Assembly: GCF_026651855.1 (NCBI RefSeq)
Contig: NZ_CP093280.1
Span: 1,404,001-1,468,000, forward strand
Length of the DNA stretch: 64,000 nucleotides
Direction of reading: 5' to 3'
DNA from: Pseudomonas silvicola
GTDB lineage: Bacteria > Pseudomonadota > Gammaproteobacteria > Pseudomonadales > Pseudomonadaceae
The notes beneath the pieces are model-generated. The model was not told the DNA's origin. It was given only the letters and a program-made list of their open reading frames with translations, and made no database searches. This document shows, one piece after another, positions 44,524-54,514 of the stretch. A program made the position numbers and the translations under genes. Every line of letters starts with the position of its first letter. Position 1 is the first letter of the stretch.

Positions 44524-45624
44524 ATGTCCAACAGCTTCCTGAGCCCGGTAAATACCCAGACATGGGCCAATGGCCGCCATGTGGTCCGTTGCGTCAAGGT
44601 CATCCAGGAAACCTGGGACGTGCGCACCTTCTGCTTCATGGCCGACCAGCCGATCCTGTTCTTCTTCAAGCCCGGCCAGTTCGTGACCCTGGAGCTGGAG
44701 ATCGACGGCCAGCCCGTGATGCGCTCCTACACCATTTCCAGCTCGCCATCGGTGCCGTACAGCTTCTCCATCACCATCAAGCGTGTACCGGGCGGGCGTG
44801 TGTCCAATTGGCTGCACGACACCCTGCATGAGGGCCAGGAGCTGGCGGTGCACGGCCCCGTGGGGTTGTTCAACGCCATCGACTATCCGGCGCAGAAGGT
44901 GCTTTACCTCAGCGGCGGCGTGGGCATTACCCCGGTGATGTCCATGGCACGCTGGTTCTACGACACCAACGCCAACGTCGACATGGTGTTCGTGCACAGC
45001 GCCCGTTCACCCAAGGACATCATCTACCACCGCGAGCTGGAACACATGGCGTCGCGCATCGACAACTTCAGCTTGCACATCATTTGCGAGAAGCATGGGC
45101 TGGGCGAGCCGTGGGCAGGCTACCGTGGCTACTTGAACCACAAGCTGCTGGAACTGATCGCCGCGGACTTCATGGAACGTGAAATCTTCTGCTGCGGCCC
45201 CACGCCCTACATGAATGCGGTGAAGCGCCTGCTGGAGGCGGCGGGTTACGACATGTCCCGTTACCACGAGGAGTCGTTCGGCGCCACGCCGCCGGAGGCT
45301 CGCGCCGATGCGGTGGAGAATGCCGAACAGGCTGCCGAGGCACCCGAACCGGATGCGTCAGACCTGCACCAGGTGGAATTCACCGCCGCCGGCAAGAGCA
45401 TTCGCGTGGCGCCGGGGGAAACCGTGCATGCGGCAGCGGCCAAGCTCGGCCTGATGATTCCCAAGGCGTGCGGCATGGGTATCTGCGGCACCTGCAAGGT
45501 GATGAAGCTGGGCGGGGAGGTGGAAATGGAGCACAACGGCGGGATTACCGACGAGGACGTGGCCGATGGCTACATCCTCTCGTGCTGCAGTGTGCCGAAA
45601 GGGGATGTGCGGATCGAGTATTGA
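44524..45624 (+). CDS. gbcB: Glycine betaine demethylase, reductase subunit GbcB
   Basis: A 366-residue reductase of the phthalate/benzoate reductase superfamily. An FAD-binding barrel comes first (MRSYTISSSPS), then an NAD(P) domain (LYLSGGVGITPVMSMARWF and FCCGPTPYMNAV), then a linker and a C-terminal plant-type [2Fe-2S] domain (CGMGICGTC plus a distant CC). It delivers NADH electrons to GbcA. GGAGAAG precedes the ATG at 44524. It is divergent from gbcA with a shared 285-bp promoter region. Confidence 0.95.
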   Translation: MSNSFLSPVNTQTWANGRHVVRCVKVIQETWDVRTFCFMADQPILFFFKPGQFVTLELEIDGQPVMRSYTISSSPSVPYSFSITIKRVPGGRVSNWLHDTLHEGQELAVHGPVGLFNAIDYPAQKVLYLSGGVGITPVMSMARWFYDTNANVDMVFVHSARSPKDIIYHRELEHMASRIDNFSLHIICEKHGLGEPWAGYRGYLNHKLLELIAADFMEREIFCCGPTPYMNAVKRLLEAAGYDMSRYHEESFGATPPEARADAVENAEQAAEAPEPDASDLHQVEFTAAGKSIRVAPGETVHAAAAKLGLMIPKACGMGICGTCKVMKLGGEVEMEHNGGITDEDVADGYILSCCSVPKGDVRIEY

Positions 45625-45687
45625 TCCTGCGTTGGGTGTGATGCTTCCCCAAGTGCCGCCCGGGCCCAGCAGATCACGGATGAACTT

Positions 45688-45712
45688 GTGGGACCGGGCG
45701 AAGCTCGGGAAA
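45688..45712. repeat. Single-arm REP-like copy after gbcB
   Basis: GTGGGACCGGGCGAAGCTCGGGAAA, close to the right arm of the hairpin at 58276-58299. No inverse partner is seen nearby, so it is a solitary copy between convergent gbcB and the chemoreceptor gene. Confidence 0.65.
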
Positions 45713-45725
45713 CGGACGACGCGGT

Positions 45726-47351
45726 TTACAGGCTGAAACGCGCGACCATGCTGTTCAGGTCCACCGCCAGGCGCGACAGCTCTGCGCTGGCCGCGGTGGT
45801 CTGGTTGGCACCGGTAGCCGATTGCACCGACAAGTCACGAATGTTCACCAGGTTGCGGTCAACCTCACGGGCCACCTGAGCCTGTTCTTCCGCCGCGCTG
45901 GCGATCACCAGGTTGCGTTCGTTGATCTGCACGATGGCGCCGTTGATGGTGTCCAGGGCCATGCCCGCGCCCTTGGCGATGTTCAGGGTCGACTCGGCGC
46001 GCTCGGTGCTGTTGCGCATCGAGTTCACGGCCTGTTCGGTACCGCCCTGGATGCTGCCGATCATGCGCTCGATTTCAGCGGTGGACTGCTGGGTGCGGTG
46101 GGCCAGGGCGCGGACTTCGTCGGCGACCACGGCAAAACCACGGCCAGCTTCACCGGCGCGCGCCGCCTCGATGGCGGCGTTCAGGGCCAGCAGGTTGGTC
46201 TGGTCAGCCAGCCCACGGATCACGTCCAGCACCTTGCCGATGTCGCGGGACTCGTTGGCCAGGTTGCCGATCAGCTCGGCGGTGCTCTGTACGTCGCTGC
46301 TCATGCGCTCGATGGCGCCCACGGTTTCCTGGACCAGGTCACGGCCGTCGCTGGCCGAAGTGGTGGCGTCCTTGGAGGCCTCCGAGGTGCTTACCGCGTT
46401 GCGGGCCACTTCCTCCACGGCACTGGTCATTTCGTTGACTGCGGTGGCGGCCTGCTCGATCTCGTGGTTCTGCTGGGCAAGGCCACGGGCGCCTTCGTCG
46501 GTGACGCTGTTGAGCTCTTCGGCGGCGGAAGCCAGTTGGGTCGCGGAGCCAGAGATACGCTGCAGCGTGTCGCGCAGCTTGTTCTGCATCTTCTCCATGG
46601 CAACCAGAAGGCGCGCGGCCTCATCGCGACCTTCCACGTGGATCGGGCGGGTCAGGTTGCCTTCGGCGATTTGCTCGGCGGCGGCCAGGGCCTGGTCGAT
46701 CGGCACCACGATGCTGCGGGTCAGCAGCCAGGCGAACAGGAAAGTCAGCACGGCGGCGATGATCAGCAGCGTCACCACCAGGGTGAAGGCCGACGAATAC
46801 TGGTCAGCGGCCGTCTTGTTCATGTCGGCGGTCTGCTGGGTATTGATCTCCACCAGCCGGTCGAGCGCGGCGTTCAGGCGCGACGAGTTGTCCTGCAGGT
46901 CGGTATTGACCGCCTTGCGCAGGGCATCCATGTCGTTGGCGGCATTGGCGCTGCGCATCTGGCCTTCCAGCTGATGGTACTCGGCCAGCGCCGATTTCAA
47001 CTGCTCGTAGGCAGCACGCTCTTGCGGCCCGGCAATCAGCGGCTCGTAGGCGGCCTGGGCCTTGGCGATCAGTTGGTTGCGTGAGTCCAGGAGTTGCAGG
47101 GCTTCGGCCTGGGTCTGGGCGTCCCGGTTGGCCAGCAGGCGGTAGGACAGCACGCGCAGGCGCAGGGTCATCTGGGTGATCTGGCCCAGGTTGGAAAGGC
47201 TGGGCAGCGTGTTGTTCTCGATTTCTTCGCCGGCCTTGCGGATATTGCCCATCTGCACCAGGGCGAAAATGCCCAGAATGATCATCAGGGCGCCGATACA
47301 GGCGAAGCCGGAGAGCGCACGGGGTGCGATATTCATGTTGCGTAGGGACAT
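45726..47351 (-). CDS. Methyl-accepting chemotaxis protein with four-helix-bundle sensor
   Basis: A 541-residue chemoreceptor. Helix TM1 ([20 protein letters not shown]) is followed by a helical periplasmic domain of about 150 residues of the 4HB type, TM2 ([22 protein letters not shown]), HAMP ([22 protein letters not shown]) and the cytoplasmic signalling coiled coil with the hairpin tip [32 protein letters not shown]. No C-terminal CheR pentapeptide is evident. Ligand unknown. It converges with gbcB, and the embedding in a quaternary-amine locus is suggestive but not proof. Confidence 0.93.
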   Translation of the reverse strand: MSLRNMNIAPRALSGFACIGALMIILGIFALVQMGNIRKAGEEIENNTLPSLSNLGQITQMTLRLRVLSYRLLANRDAQTQAEALQLLDSRNQLIAKAQAAYEPLIAGPQERAAYEQLKSALAEYHQLEGQMRSANAANDMDALRKAVNTDLQDNSSRLNAALDRLVEINTQQTADMNKTAADQYSSAFTLVVTLLIIAAVLTFLFAWLLTRSIVVPIDQALAAAEQIAEGNLTRPIHVEGRDEAARLLVAMEKMQNKLRDTLQRISGSATQLASAAEELNSVTDEGARGLAQQNHEIEQAATAVNEMTSAVEEVARNAVSTSEASKDATTSASDGRDLVQETVGAIERMSSDVQSTAELIGNLANESRDIGKVLDVIRGLADQTNLLALNAAIEAARAGEAGRGFAVVADEVRALAHRTQQSTAEIERMIGSIQGGTEQAVNSMRNSTERAESTLNIAKGAGMALDTINGAIVQINERNLVIASAAEEQAQVAREVDRNLVNIRDLSVQSATGANQTTAASAELSRLAVDLNSMVARFSL

Positions 47352-47634
47352 GGCGAGTTCCAGGTAGGGGGTGCGTTCCGTGCGGGGTGCAGACAGTTGC
47401 CATGCCTATCGGTCTTTGGCACCAAGTCTTTAGGGACCTTTTGTCGCACGGCCAATGGCCAGTGGGAACCGGGTGCAATTATGCCGGTCCATCTGAGTCT
47501 GTTTCGGGTTTGGCCCGAAGCGTGGCCAGGAAGGTCGCCGCAGCGGATTTCATGGTTCCGAGCCCGATAAACCCTGGCCTGCGCGGCGACTTTTCTTTAT
47601 CGTTACCGCCCCTTGAATCTGCCGAGACAACACC

Positions 47635-47865
47635 ATGCTAGAAACAACTCTGAGCCAACTGGAACAACTGGTCAGCGAACTGGTTGAACAGAACCGCCAA
47701 CTGACTGAAAACAACACTCAGCTCACCGCCCAACTGGCCCAGGCCAAGGAAGAAAACGAGAGCCTGCAGCTGAACCTGATGGAACAGGAAGAGAAGCAGA
47801 CCTCCACCGTTTCGCGCATCCAGGCCCTGGTTCAGCGTGCTAGCGCTGGTGCCGTGAGCGCATGA
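47635..47865 (+). CDS. Small coiled-coil protein (ZapB/SlyX-like) paired with a ZapA paralogue
   Basis: A 76-residue protein that is nearly all coiled coil (LEQLVSELVEQNRQLTENNTQLTAQLAQAKEENES), rich in Q, E, N and L. The character is that of ZapB, SlyX and similar small cell-division or structural proteins, but no family assignment is safe. Its stop overlaps the start of the ZapA-like gene by 4 bp (ATGA), so the two are translationally coupled and their products likely interact. Confidence 0.8.
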   Translation: MLETTLSQLEQLVSELVEQNRQLTENNTQLTAQLAQAKEENESLQLNLMEQEEKQTSTVSRIQALVQRASAGAVSA

Positions 47866-48164
47866 GTACCGACCAGGAGTCGATCAAGGTCGTCTCGATC
47901 CTGGGCAATGACTACTCGCTCAAGGCGCCGCCGGGTGAAGAGCAGAAGCTGCTCGACGCCACTCGCCTGCTCAACGCGTCGTTGGCCGAGACCAAGCGCA
48001 AGTACCCTTCCCTCATCGGCGACAAGTTGCTGGTGCTGGCGGCGTTGAACCTGTGCTCCAAGCAGCTGGAAATGCAGCAGCAGCACGCCGAAGCGCTCAA
48101 CCGTTATCAAGAGCAAGTCAACGCCACGGTTGATGTGATCAAAAACACCATCAGCCACGGCTGA
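47862..48164 (+). CDS. ZapA-family cell-division protein, second-copy type
   Basis: A 100-residue ZapA-like protein: VVSILGNDYSLKAPPGEEQKLLDATRLLNASLAE forms the N-terminal globular head, and KLLVLAALNLCSKQLEMQQQHAEALNRYQEQV the C-terminal coiled coil. ZapA bundles FtsZ filaments at the division site. This sequence differs from the housekeeping pseudomonad ZapA as I recall it, and the context (between chemoreceptor genes, not beside 6S RNA and the 5-formyl-THF cyclo-ligase gene) also points to a paralogue. It is coupled to the upstream coiled-coil gene. Confidence 0.82.
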   Translation: MSTDQESIKVVSILGNDYSLKAPPGEEQKLLDATRLLNASLAETKRKYPSLIGDKLLVLAALNLCSKQLEMQQQHAEALNRYQEQVNATVDVIKNTISHG

Positions 48165-48170
48165 TGGATG

Positions 48171-48194
48171 GGCCTCGCCAGCAGCGGCGGGGCC
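48171..48194 (+). terminator. GC-rich hairpin after the ZapA-like gene
   Basis: GGCCTCGCC (48171-48179) and GGCGGGGCC (48186-48194) pair with one G-T wobble, 7 bp past the ZapA-like stop. The following bases TTCGCC are not a good T-run, so termination may be weak. Confidence 0.45.
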
Positions 48195-48374
48195 TTCGCC
48201 CGACTCCCCCGATCCAGCAGAGGCTGGCATGCCAGCACGCTTTCGAGCGCCAGCCGCTCACTGGCAAGCCAGCCGCTGCCCTTATCTTCTTGTGTAACCG
48301 TTGGTCTGGCTAATGTATACAATCGGCATGGCTGTTGCAGGTCATCCGATGTAGACATTCAGAGGGTTACACTC

Positions 48375-50309
48375 ATGCAGTTGTGGCGCCGCAGTATCCA
48401 ATGGCAATTGATCCTCAGCATGGGCACCGCCTTGCTGGTCAGCATCCTGATAGTGGTGGGTATCTATACGGTGGTGGTGAACCGCCTGGCCCAGAGCTAT
48501 TTGCTGGAAACCGCATTGCCGGCCAGTGTGGAAGCGATGCGCAATGACATTGAACGGATATTGAGCAAGCCATTGACGGCTGCCAGCGACATCGCTAGCA
48601 ACACGCTGGTGCAGCAATGGCTGGCCGAGGGCGAAAATGGTGCCCAAGTGCCATCATTCACTCGTTATCTCGAAGGTGTGCGCAGCGAACACAAAGCCTT
48701 CACCGCCTTGATTGCCAGCGCCGACAGCAACCATTACTACACCGAGAAAGGCCTGGACCGTACCCTGAGCCGGGCCAACGCCCAGGACGCCTGGTTCTAC
48801 CAGTTCCTGGACAGCGGCAAGCCGCGCACCCTCAACATCGACACGGACACCAGCACGGGCGCCTTGACCCTGTTCATCGACCTGCGGGTGCAGCAAGCGG
48901 GCAAGACCCTGGGCATCGCAGGCCTGGGCCTGAGCATGAGCGAACTGTCGGAATTGATTCACAACTACAGTTTTGGCGAGCACGGCAAGGTGTTCCTGGT
49001 GCGCAACGACGGTTTGATCCAGGTTCATCCCGATGCTCAGCTGAGCGGCAAGCGGCAGTTGGCCGAGCAGATCGGCCCGCAGGCCGCCGCCGCGGTGCTG
49101 GGCCATTCCGGCCTGACCACCAGCGCTTTCCAGCGTGACGGCGAAGATTACCTGGCCCTGGCCTTGCCCCTGCGCGACCTCAACTGGAGCCTGGTAGCGG
49201 AAGTGCCCGAGGCGCAGATCTACGCCCAGGCACGCCAGGCCATGTGGCTGACCAGTCTGATCGGCCTGGCGGTGGCGTTCGTGTGCCTGTTGCTGGTGGT
49301 GGTGCTGGCCCGTGGCCTGGTACGGCCTATCCGCCAGGTGACGGCGGCCCTGGTGGCCATCGGCAGTGGCGGTGGTGACCTGACCCACCGCCTTGACGAT
49401 GCCCGCGCCGACGAGTTGGGCGATCTGGCCCGTGGTTTCAACCGCTTTCTGGGTAGCCAGCGCGATATGATCGCTGACGTGTTGGCCACCAGCGAGCGCC
49501 TGCGAAGTTCGGTGGGGAATGTCGCGCAAGTGGTGGACAACACCGCCGAACGCGCGGGCCGCCAACAGGAAATGACCGACATGGTGGCCACGGCGGTGCA
49601 CGAGATGGGCCTGACCGTGCAGGAAATCGCCCGCAACGCGGGCAATGCCGCCGAGGCGTCGCAAAGCGCCCGGGACGAGGCCTTGCAGGCGCGGGATATC
49701 GTGGGCCGTTCCATCGCCCATATCGAAGGCATGTCGCAGGAGATTGGCAGTGCGGCCAGCGCGGTGGGTGAGTTGGCCGAGCAGGTGGGCTCCATCGACC
49801 AGGTGCTGGCGGTGATCCGGGGTATCTCCGAGCAGACCAACCTGCTGGCGCTGAACGCCGCTATCGAGGCCGCTCGGGCCGGTGAGATGGGCCGTGGCTT
49901 CGCGGTGGTGGCTGACGAGGTACGCACCCTGGCCCAGCGTACCCAGGCCTCTACCGACGAGATTCAGAAGATGATCGGCCGGCTCAAGCAAGGGGCCGAC
50001 ACGGCGGTGGCGTCGATGCACAGCGGCCAGGCAGCGACGGGCACCGGAGTAGCCGCGAGCCAGCGGACCGGTACGTCGCTGACGGCGATCACCGACCAGG
50101 TGGAGCGCATCAGCGACATGAACCACCAGGTGGCCACCGCGACGGAAGAGCAGACGGCGGTGACCGAAGAGATCAACCGCAACGTACAAGGCATTTCCGA
50201 CCTGGCCCGCGCCACGGCAGGGGAGGTGCGCAGCGGCCGCGAGGAATGCCAGGCGTTGCGTGGGCTGGCCGATGACCTGGCGCGGCAGATGGGAGGCTTC
50301 AAGCTCTAG
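48375..50309 (+). CDS. mcpH: Methyl-accepting chemotaxis protein with dCache-type sensor, probable McpH orthologue
   Basis: A 644-residue chemoreceptor: TM1 ([23 protein letters not shown]), a periplasmic domain of about 240 residues with double-Cache features ([17 protein letters not shown] [52 protein letters not shown]), TM2, HAMP and the conserved signalling tip. By synteny as I recall it (between a ZapA-like gene and ltaE), it corresponds to P. putida KT2440 PP_0320, McpH, which senses purines. Ligand identity here is inference from position. The ATG at 48375 follows AGAGGG; earlier in-frame starts lack a site and add a non-membrane extension. Confidence 0.88.
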   Translation: MQLWRRSIQWQLILSMGTALLVSILIVVGIYTVVVNRLAQSYLLETALPASVEAMRNDIERILSKPLTAASDIASNTLVQQWLAEGENGAQVPSFTRYLEGVRSEHKAFTALIASADSNHYYTEKGLDRTLSRANAQDAWFYQFLDSGKPRTLNIDTDTSTGALTLFIDLRVQQAGKTLGIAGLGLSMSELSELIHNYSFGEHGKVFLVRNDGLIQVHPDAQLSGKRQLAEQIGPQAAAAVLGHSGLTTSAFQRDGEDYLALALPLRDLNWSLVAEVPEAQIYAQARQAMWLTSLIGLAVAFVCLLLVVVLARGLVRPIRQVTAALVAIGSGGGDLTHRLDDARADELGDLARGFNRFLGSQRDMIADVLATSERLRSSVGNVAQVVDNTAERAGRQQEMTDMVATAVHEMGLTVQEIARNAGNAAEASQSARDEALQARDIVGRSIAHIEGMSQEIGSAASAVGELAEQVGSIDQVLAVIRGISEQTNLLALNAAIEAARAGEMGRGFAVVADEVRTLAQRTQASTDEIQKMIGRLKQGADTAVASMHSGQAATGTGVAASQRTGTSLTAITDQVERISDMNHQVATATEEQTAVTEEINRNVQGISDLARATAGEVRSGREECQALRGLADDLARQMGGFKL

Positions 50310-50317
50310 AGCCCTGG

Positions 50318-50376
50318 TTCGCCCGGTCCTGCTATTGGCATGCGTTCAATAGGGGACCGGGCGAAGCTCGGGAAAA
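50318..50376. repeat. REP-like hairpin between the dCache receptor and ltaE genes
   Basis: TTCGCCCGGTCC (50318-50329) pairs with GGACCGGGCGAA (50354-50365), with an inner CTATTG/CAATAG pair; GCTCGGGAAAA follows. The genes converge here. Confidence 0.75.
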
Positions 50377-50390
50377 GGCCAACCCCTGTT

Positions 50391-51428
50391 TCAGCTCATG
50401 ACCTGGCGAATGTCCGCGGCCAACTCCCGTACCCGCGCTTCTTCGGTATCCCACGAGCACATGAACCGCGCACCGCCGCTGCCAATGAAGGTATAGAACC
50501 GCCAGCCCTTGCCACGCAACGCTTCCAGCGCCGGTTCCGACATTTGCAGGAACACCCCGTTGGCTTCCACCGGGAACATCAACTCAACCCCGGGAATGTC
50601 TGCCACCAATTGGCTGAGCAACGTGGCGCAGTGGTTGGCGTGGCGGGCGTGCTTGAGCCACGCGTCGTTTTCCAGCAAGCCCACCCAAGGCGCCGACAGG
50701 AAGCGCATTTTCGATGCCAGCTGCCCGGCCTGCTTGCAGCGGTAGTCGAAGTCCACCGCCAGCTCATGCTTGAAGAACAGAATGGCCTCGCCGACCGCCA
50801 TGCCGTTCTTGGTCCCGCCGAAACACAGCACGTCCACCCCCGACTTCCACGTCAGCTCCGCCGGCGAGCAGCCCAGGGTGGCGCAGGCATTGGCAAAGCG
50901 CGCCCCGTCCATGTGCAGGTTCAGCCCCAGCTCCTTGCAGGTGGCGCTGATGGCCTGCAGCTCCTCGGGGCGGTAGACGCTGCCCACTTCGGTGGCCTGG
51001 GTCAGGGTGACCACGCGTGGCTTGGGGTAGTGGATGTCCTGGCGCTTGAGGGCGACTTCACGAATGGCCTCGGGCGTGAGCTTGCCGTTCTCGCTGCGGG
51101 CGGTCAGCAGCTTGGAGCCGTTGGAGAAGAATTCCGGCGCGCCGCACTCATCGGTCTCGACGTGGGCCGTTTCCGAGCAGATGACGCTGTGGTAGCTCTG
51201 GCACAGGGACGACAGCGCCAGGGAGTTGGCTGCGGTGCCGTTGAAGGCAAAGAATACCTCGCAGTCGGTTTCGAACAGGCGGCGAAATTCATCGGCGGCC
51301 CGTGCCGTCCATTGGTCGTCGCCATAGGCCCGTTGATGGCCTTGGTTGGCCTGCTCCATGGCCGCCCAGGCTTCAGGGCAGATGCCCGAATAGTTGTCGC
51401 TGGCAAACTGTTGGCTTTGGTCGTTCAT
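50391..51428 (-). CDS. ltaE: Low-specificity L-threonine aldolase
   Basis: A 345-residue PLP enzyme of the beta-eliminating lyase fold that splits L-threonine or L-allo-threonine into glycine and acetaldehyde. It starts QQFASDNYSGICPEAW, has HMDGARFANA with the PLP-contacting aspartate and arginine, and the Schiff-base lysine in CFGGTKNGMAVGEA. AAGGAA precedes the ATG at 51428; longer in-frame versions run into the glyA promoter. It feeds glycine into the same pool as the Sox enzyme and is divergent from glyA. Confidence 0.92.
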   Translation of the reverse strand: MNDQSQQFASDNYSGICPEAWAAMEQANQGHQRAYGDDQWTARAADEFRRLFETDCEVFFAFNGTAANSLALSSLCQSYHSVICSETAHVETDECGAPEFFSNGSKLLTARSENGKLTPEAIREVALKRQDIHYPKPRVVTLTQATEVGSVYRPEELQAISATCKELGLNLHMDGARFANACATLGCSPAELTWKSGVDVLCFGGTKNGMAVGEAILFFKHELAVDFDYRCKQAGQLASKMRFLSAPWVGLLENDAWLKHARHANHCATLLSQLVADIPGVELMFPVEANGVFLQMSEPALEALRGKGWRFYTFIGSGGARFMCSWDTEEARVRELAADIRQVMS

Positions 51429-51539
51429 GGCCGGTTCCTTGTGTTCTTGTAGCCGGTCACTGTAAACCAGGAATATCGCCGCGGGTATTGGCATGTTGTT
51501 CTGTGGCGCCGGGCGACTCTCCACTGGTTTCGCGGGGAT

Positions 51540-51565
51540 GTCGTAAACGCACCTTTGTGTGGCGT
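51540..51565 (+). promoter_or_regulatory. Possible GbdR half-sites upstream of glyA-soxBDAG
   Basis: GTCGTAAACG at 51540 and GGCGTGCGCA at 51561 are 21 bp apart in the 253-bp ltaE/glyA gap, 117 bp before the glyA start. The first resembles GTCGTTTACAG upstream of cbcX; the second is a poorer match. Low confidence. Confidence 0.3.
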
Positions 51566-51681
51566 GCGCAGGCATCTGGTCTGCAAGCGCCGGCCCTACC
51601 ATCGCTTCCAAAGGGGGGCCCTGTCGCACGGCGGCCGCCAACCAATATCAAAGGCGCCACGCCGCCGCTGGGAGATCCGCG

Positions 51682-52935
51682 ATGTTCAGCAAGCAAGACC
51701 AGATCCAGGGTTACGACGATGCACTGCTGGCGGCAATGAGTGCCGAGGAACAGCGTCAGGAAGATCACATCGAGCTGATCGCTTCGGAAAACTACACCAG
51801 CAAGCGCGTGATGCAGGCACAAGGCAGCGGCCTGACCAACAAGTACGCCGAGGGCTACCCGGGCAAACGCTACTACGGCGGCTGCGAACACGTGGATAAA
51901 GTCGAGCAACTGGCCATCGACCGCGCCAAGCAGTTGTTCGGGGCTGATTACGCCAACGTCCAGCCTCACTCGGGCAGCCAGGCCAACGCCGCGGTGTACC
52001 TGGCCCTGCTGCAGGCCGGTGACACCGTGCTGGGCATGAGCCTGGCCCATGGTGGCCACCTGACCCACGGCGCCAAGGTCAGCTTCAGTGGCAAGCTTTA
52101 CAACGCTGTGCAGTACGGCATCGACACCGACACCGGCCTGATCGACTACGACGAAGTGGAGCGCCTGGCCGTCGAGCACCAGCCGAAAATGATCATCGCT
52201 GGCTTTTCGGCCTACTCCAAGACCCTGGACTTCCCGCGCTTTCGCGAGATCGCCGACAAGGTGGGCGCGTACCTGTTCGTCGACATGGCCCACGTGGCGG
52301 GCCTGGTCGCCGCCGGCCTGTACCCCAACCCCATTCCATTCGCCGACGTAGTGACCACCACTACCCACAAGACCCTGCGCGGCCCACGTGGCGGCCTGAT
52401 CCTGGCCCGCGCCAACGAGGCCCTGGAAAAGAAACTCAATGCCGCGGTATTCCCCGGTGGGCAGGGCGGCCCGCTGATGCACGTGATCGCGGCCAAGGCC
52501 GTGTGCTTCAAGGAAGCCCTGGAGCCTGGCTTCAAGGCGTACCAGCAACAGGTCATCGATAACGCCCAGGCCATGGCGGGTGTGTTCATCGACCGTGGTT
52601 ACGACGTGGTGTCCGGCGGTACCGACAACCACCTGTTCCTGGTCAGCCTGATTCGCCAAGGCCTGACCGGCAAGGATGCGGACGCCGCCCTGGGCCGCGC
52701 CCATATCACCGTCAACAAGAACGCGGTGCCTAACGACCCGCAGTCGCCGTTCGTGACCTCGGGCCTGCGCATCGGCACCCCGGCCGTGACCAGCCGTGGC
52801 TTCAAAGTGGCCCAATGCACCACGCTGGCCGGCTGGATCTGCGACATCCTCGACAACCTGGGTGATGCCGATGTGGAGGCCGATGTGGCCCGCAACGTCG
52901 CCGACCTGTGTGCTGACTTCCCGGTTTACCGCTGA
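51682..52935 (+). CDS. glyA: Serine hydroxymethyltransferase of the sarcosine cluster
   Basis: A 417-residue PLP enzyme that interconverts glycine and serine using 5,10-methylene-THF. Motifs: [35 protein letters not shown], the PLP lysine in [16 protein letters not shown] (about Lys230), and the C-terminal [10 protein letters not shown]. It opens the glyA-soxBDAG-purU series: glycine and methylene-THF made by sarcosine oxidase are combined here to serine, which SdaB turns to pyruvate. GGGAGA precedes the ATG at 51682. Most pseudomonads have a second, housekeeping glyA elsewhere. Confidence 0.95.
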   Translation: MFSKQDQIQGYDDALLAAMSAEEQRQEDHIELIASENYTSKRVMQAQGSGLTNKYAEGYPGKRYYGGCEHVDKVEQLAIDRAKQLFGADYANVQPHSGSQANAAVYLALLQAGDTVLGMSLAHGGHLTHGAKVSFSGKLYNAVQYGIDTDTGLIDYDEVERLAVEHQPKMIIAGFSAYSKTLDFPRFREIADKVGAYLFVDMAHVAGLVAAGLYPNPIPFADVVTTTTHKTLRGPRGGLILARANEALEKKLNAAVFPGGQGGPLMHVIAAKAVCFKEALEPGFKAYQQQVIDNAQAMAGVFIDRGYDVVSGGTDNHLFLVSLIRQGLTGKDADAALGRAHITVNKNAVPNDPQSPFVTSGLRIGTPAVTSRGFKVAQCTTLAGWICDILDNLGDADVEADVARNVADLCADFPVYR

Positions 52936-52951
52936 GCTGGAGTAACCCCCT

Positions 52952-54202
52952 ATGCAACGCTATTCGGGCTTCGGCCTCCTCAAGCACTCCCTCAGCCACC
53001 ACGAGAACTGGCAGCGCATGTGGCGCACGCCAACACCAAAAAAAGTCTATGACGTGGTCATCGTCGGCGGCGGCGGGCACGGCCTGGCGACTGCCTACTA
53101 CCTGGCCAAGGAGCACGGCATCAAGAACGTGGCCGTGGTGGAGAAGGGGTGGCTGGGTGGCGGCAACACCGCCCGCAACACCACCATCGTGCGCTCGAAC
53201 TACCTGTGGGACGAATCGGCCCACCTGTACGAGCACGCCATGAAGCTGTGGGAAGGCCTGTCCCAGGACCTCAACTACAACGTCATGTTCAGCCAGCGCG
53301 GCGTGTACAACCTGTGCCACACCCTGCAGGACATGCGCGACTCCGAACGCCGCGTCAGCGCCAACCGCCTCAACGGCGTGGACGGCGAACTGCTGAACGG
53401 CAAGCAGGTGGCGGAAGAAATCCCCTACCTGGACTGCTCGAAGAACACCCGCTACCCGATCATCGGCGCGACTGTTCAGCGCCGTGGCGGCGTGGCTCGT
53501 CACGATGCCGTGGCCTGGGGCTTCGCTCGTGCCGCCGACGCCCTGGGCGTGGACCTGATCCAGCAGACCGAGGTCATCGGCTTTCGCAAGGAAAACGGCG
53601 TGTGCATCGGCGTTGAAACCACCAAGGGCTTCATCGGCGCCAAGCGCGTGGGCGTGGTCACCGCCGGTAACTCCGGGCACATGGCCAAGCTCGCCGGTTT
53701 CCGCCTGCCGATCGAGTCCCACCCGTTGCAAGCGCTGGTGTCGGAGCCGATCAAACCCATCATCGACAGTGTGATCATGTCCAATGCCGTGCACGGCTAC
53801 ATCAGCCAGTCCGACAAGGGCGACCTGGTGATCGGTGCCGGTATCGACGGCTGGGTCGGTTACGGCCAGCGCGGTTCGTACCCGGTGATCGAGCACACCC
53901 TGCAGGCCATCGTCGAAATGTTCCCGGTGCTGTCGCGCGTACGCATGAACCGTCAATGGGGCGGCATCGTCGACACCACCCCCGACGCCTGCCCGATCAT
54001 TTCCAAGACCCCGGTACCGAACATGTTCTTCAACTGCGGCTGGGGTACCGGCGGCTTCAAGGCCACCCCGGGCTCGGGCAACGTGTTTGCCGCCAGCCTG
54101 GCCAAGGGCGAGATGCACCCCCTGGCCAAACCCTTTTCCATCGAGCGCTTCCACAACGGCGCGCTGATCGACGAACACGGCGCTGCCGCCGTCGCCCACT
54201 AA
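52952..54202 (+). CDS. soxB: Heterotetrameric sarcosine oxidase, beta subunit
   Basis: A 416-residue flavoprotein that carries the catalytic site for sarcosine oxidation. The FAD motif is [39 protein letters not shown] follows. The histidine at about position 184 in [10 protein letters not shown] corresponds to the residue that holds the covalent FMN in this family, by motif and position. [16 protein letters not shown] closes the FAD site. It starts 16 bp after glyA. Confidence 0.95.
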   Translation: MQRYSGFGLLKHSLSHHENWQRMWRTPTPKKVYDVVIVGGGGHGLATAYYLAKEHGIKNVAVVEKGWLGGGNTARNTTIVRSNYLWDESAHLYEHAMKLWEGLSQDLNYNVMFSQRGVYNLCHTLQDMRDSERRVSANRLNGVDGELLNGKQVAEEIPYLDCSKNTRYPIIGATVQRRGGVARHDAVAWGFARAADALGVDLIQQTEVIGFRKENGVCIGVETTKGFIGAKRVGVVTAGNSGHMAKLAGFRLPIESHPLQALVSEPIKPIIDSVIMSNAVHGYISQSDKGDLVIGAGIDGWVGYGQRGSYPVIEHTLQAIVEMFPVLSRVRMNRQWGGIVDTTPDACPIISKTPVPNMFFNCGWGTGGFKATPGSGNVFAASLAKGEMHPLAKPFSIERFHNGALIDEHGAAAVAH

Positions 54203-54217
54203 CAGGAGACCCCCACC

Positions 54218-54514
54218 ATGTTGCATATCTTCTGTCCTCATTGCGGCGAGCTGCGCTCCGAAGAAGAATTCCACGCCTCCGGCCAGGCCCACATTCCTCG
54301 CCCGCTGGACCCCGGTGCCTGCACCGACGCGCAGTGGGGCGACTACATGTTCTTCCGTGACAACCCGCGCGGGCTGCACCACGAACTGTGGATTCACGCG
54401 GCCGGCTGCCGCCAGTACTTCAACGCCACCCGCGACACAGTGACGTACGAGATTCTCGAAACCTATCCGATCGGCACCAAGCCCCAGTTCACGGCCGCGG
54501 GAGATAAAGCATGA
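54218..54514 (+). CDS. soxD: Heterotetrameric sarcosine oxidase, delta subunit
   Basis: A 98-residue zinc-binding subunit. The likely ligands are the cysteines of FCPHCGELRSEEEF, with a histidine and cysteine of HELWIHAAGCRQYF. It is 15 bp after soxB and overlaps soxA by 4 bp (ATGA). Length and sequence are typical of SoxD. Confidence 0.94.
   Translation: MLHIFCPHCGELRSEEEFHASGQAHIPRPLDPGACTDAQWGDYMFFRDNPRGLHHELWIHAAGCRQYFNATRDTVTYEILETYPIGTKPQFTAAGDKA

Noticed and set aside
42943..44997. 684-residue version of GbcA
   Set aside because: The frame is open upstream of 44238 but that part runs through the divergent gbcB start and encodes no Rieske-family residues; the ATG at 44238 has a good ribosome-binding site.
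48165..48374. 6S RNA (ssrS) next to a zapA gene
   Set aside because: 6S RNA normally follows the housekeeping zapA. Here the gene is a paralogue and the 210-bp gap holds only a GC-rich hairpin and REP-like bits, without the 6S fold.
51559..51681. N-terminally extended GlyA
   Set aside because: The extra 41 residues are absent in the family and the ATG at 51682 has its own ribosome-binding site.
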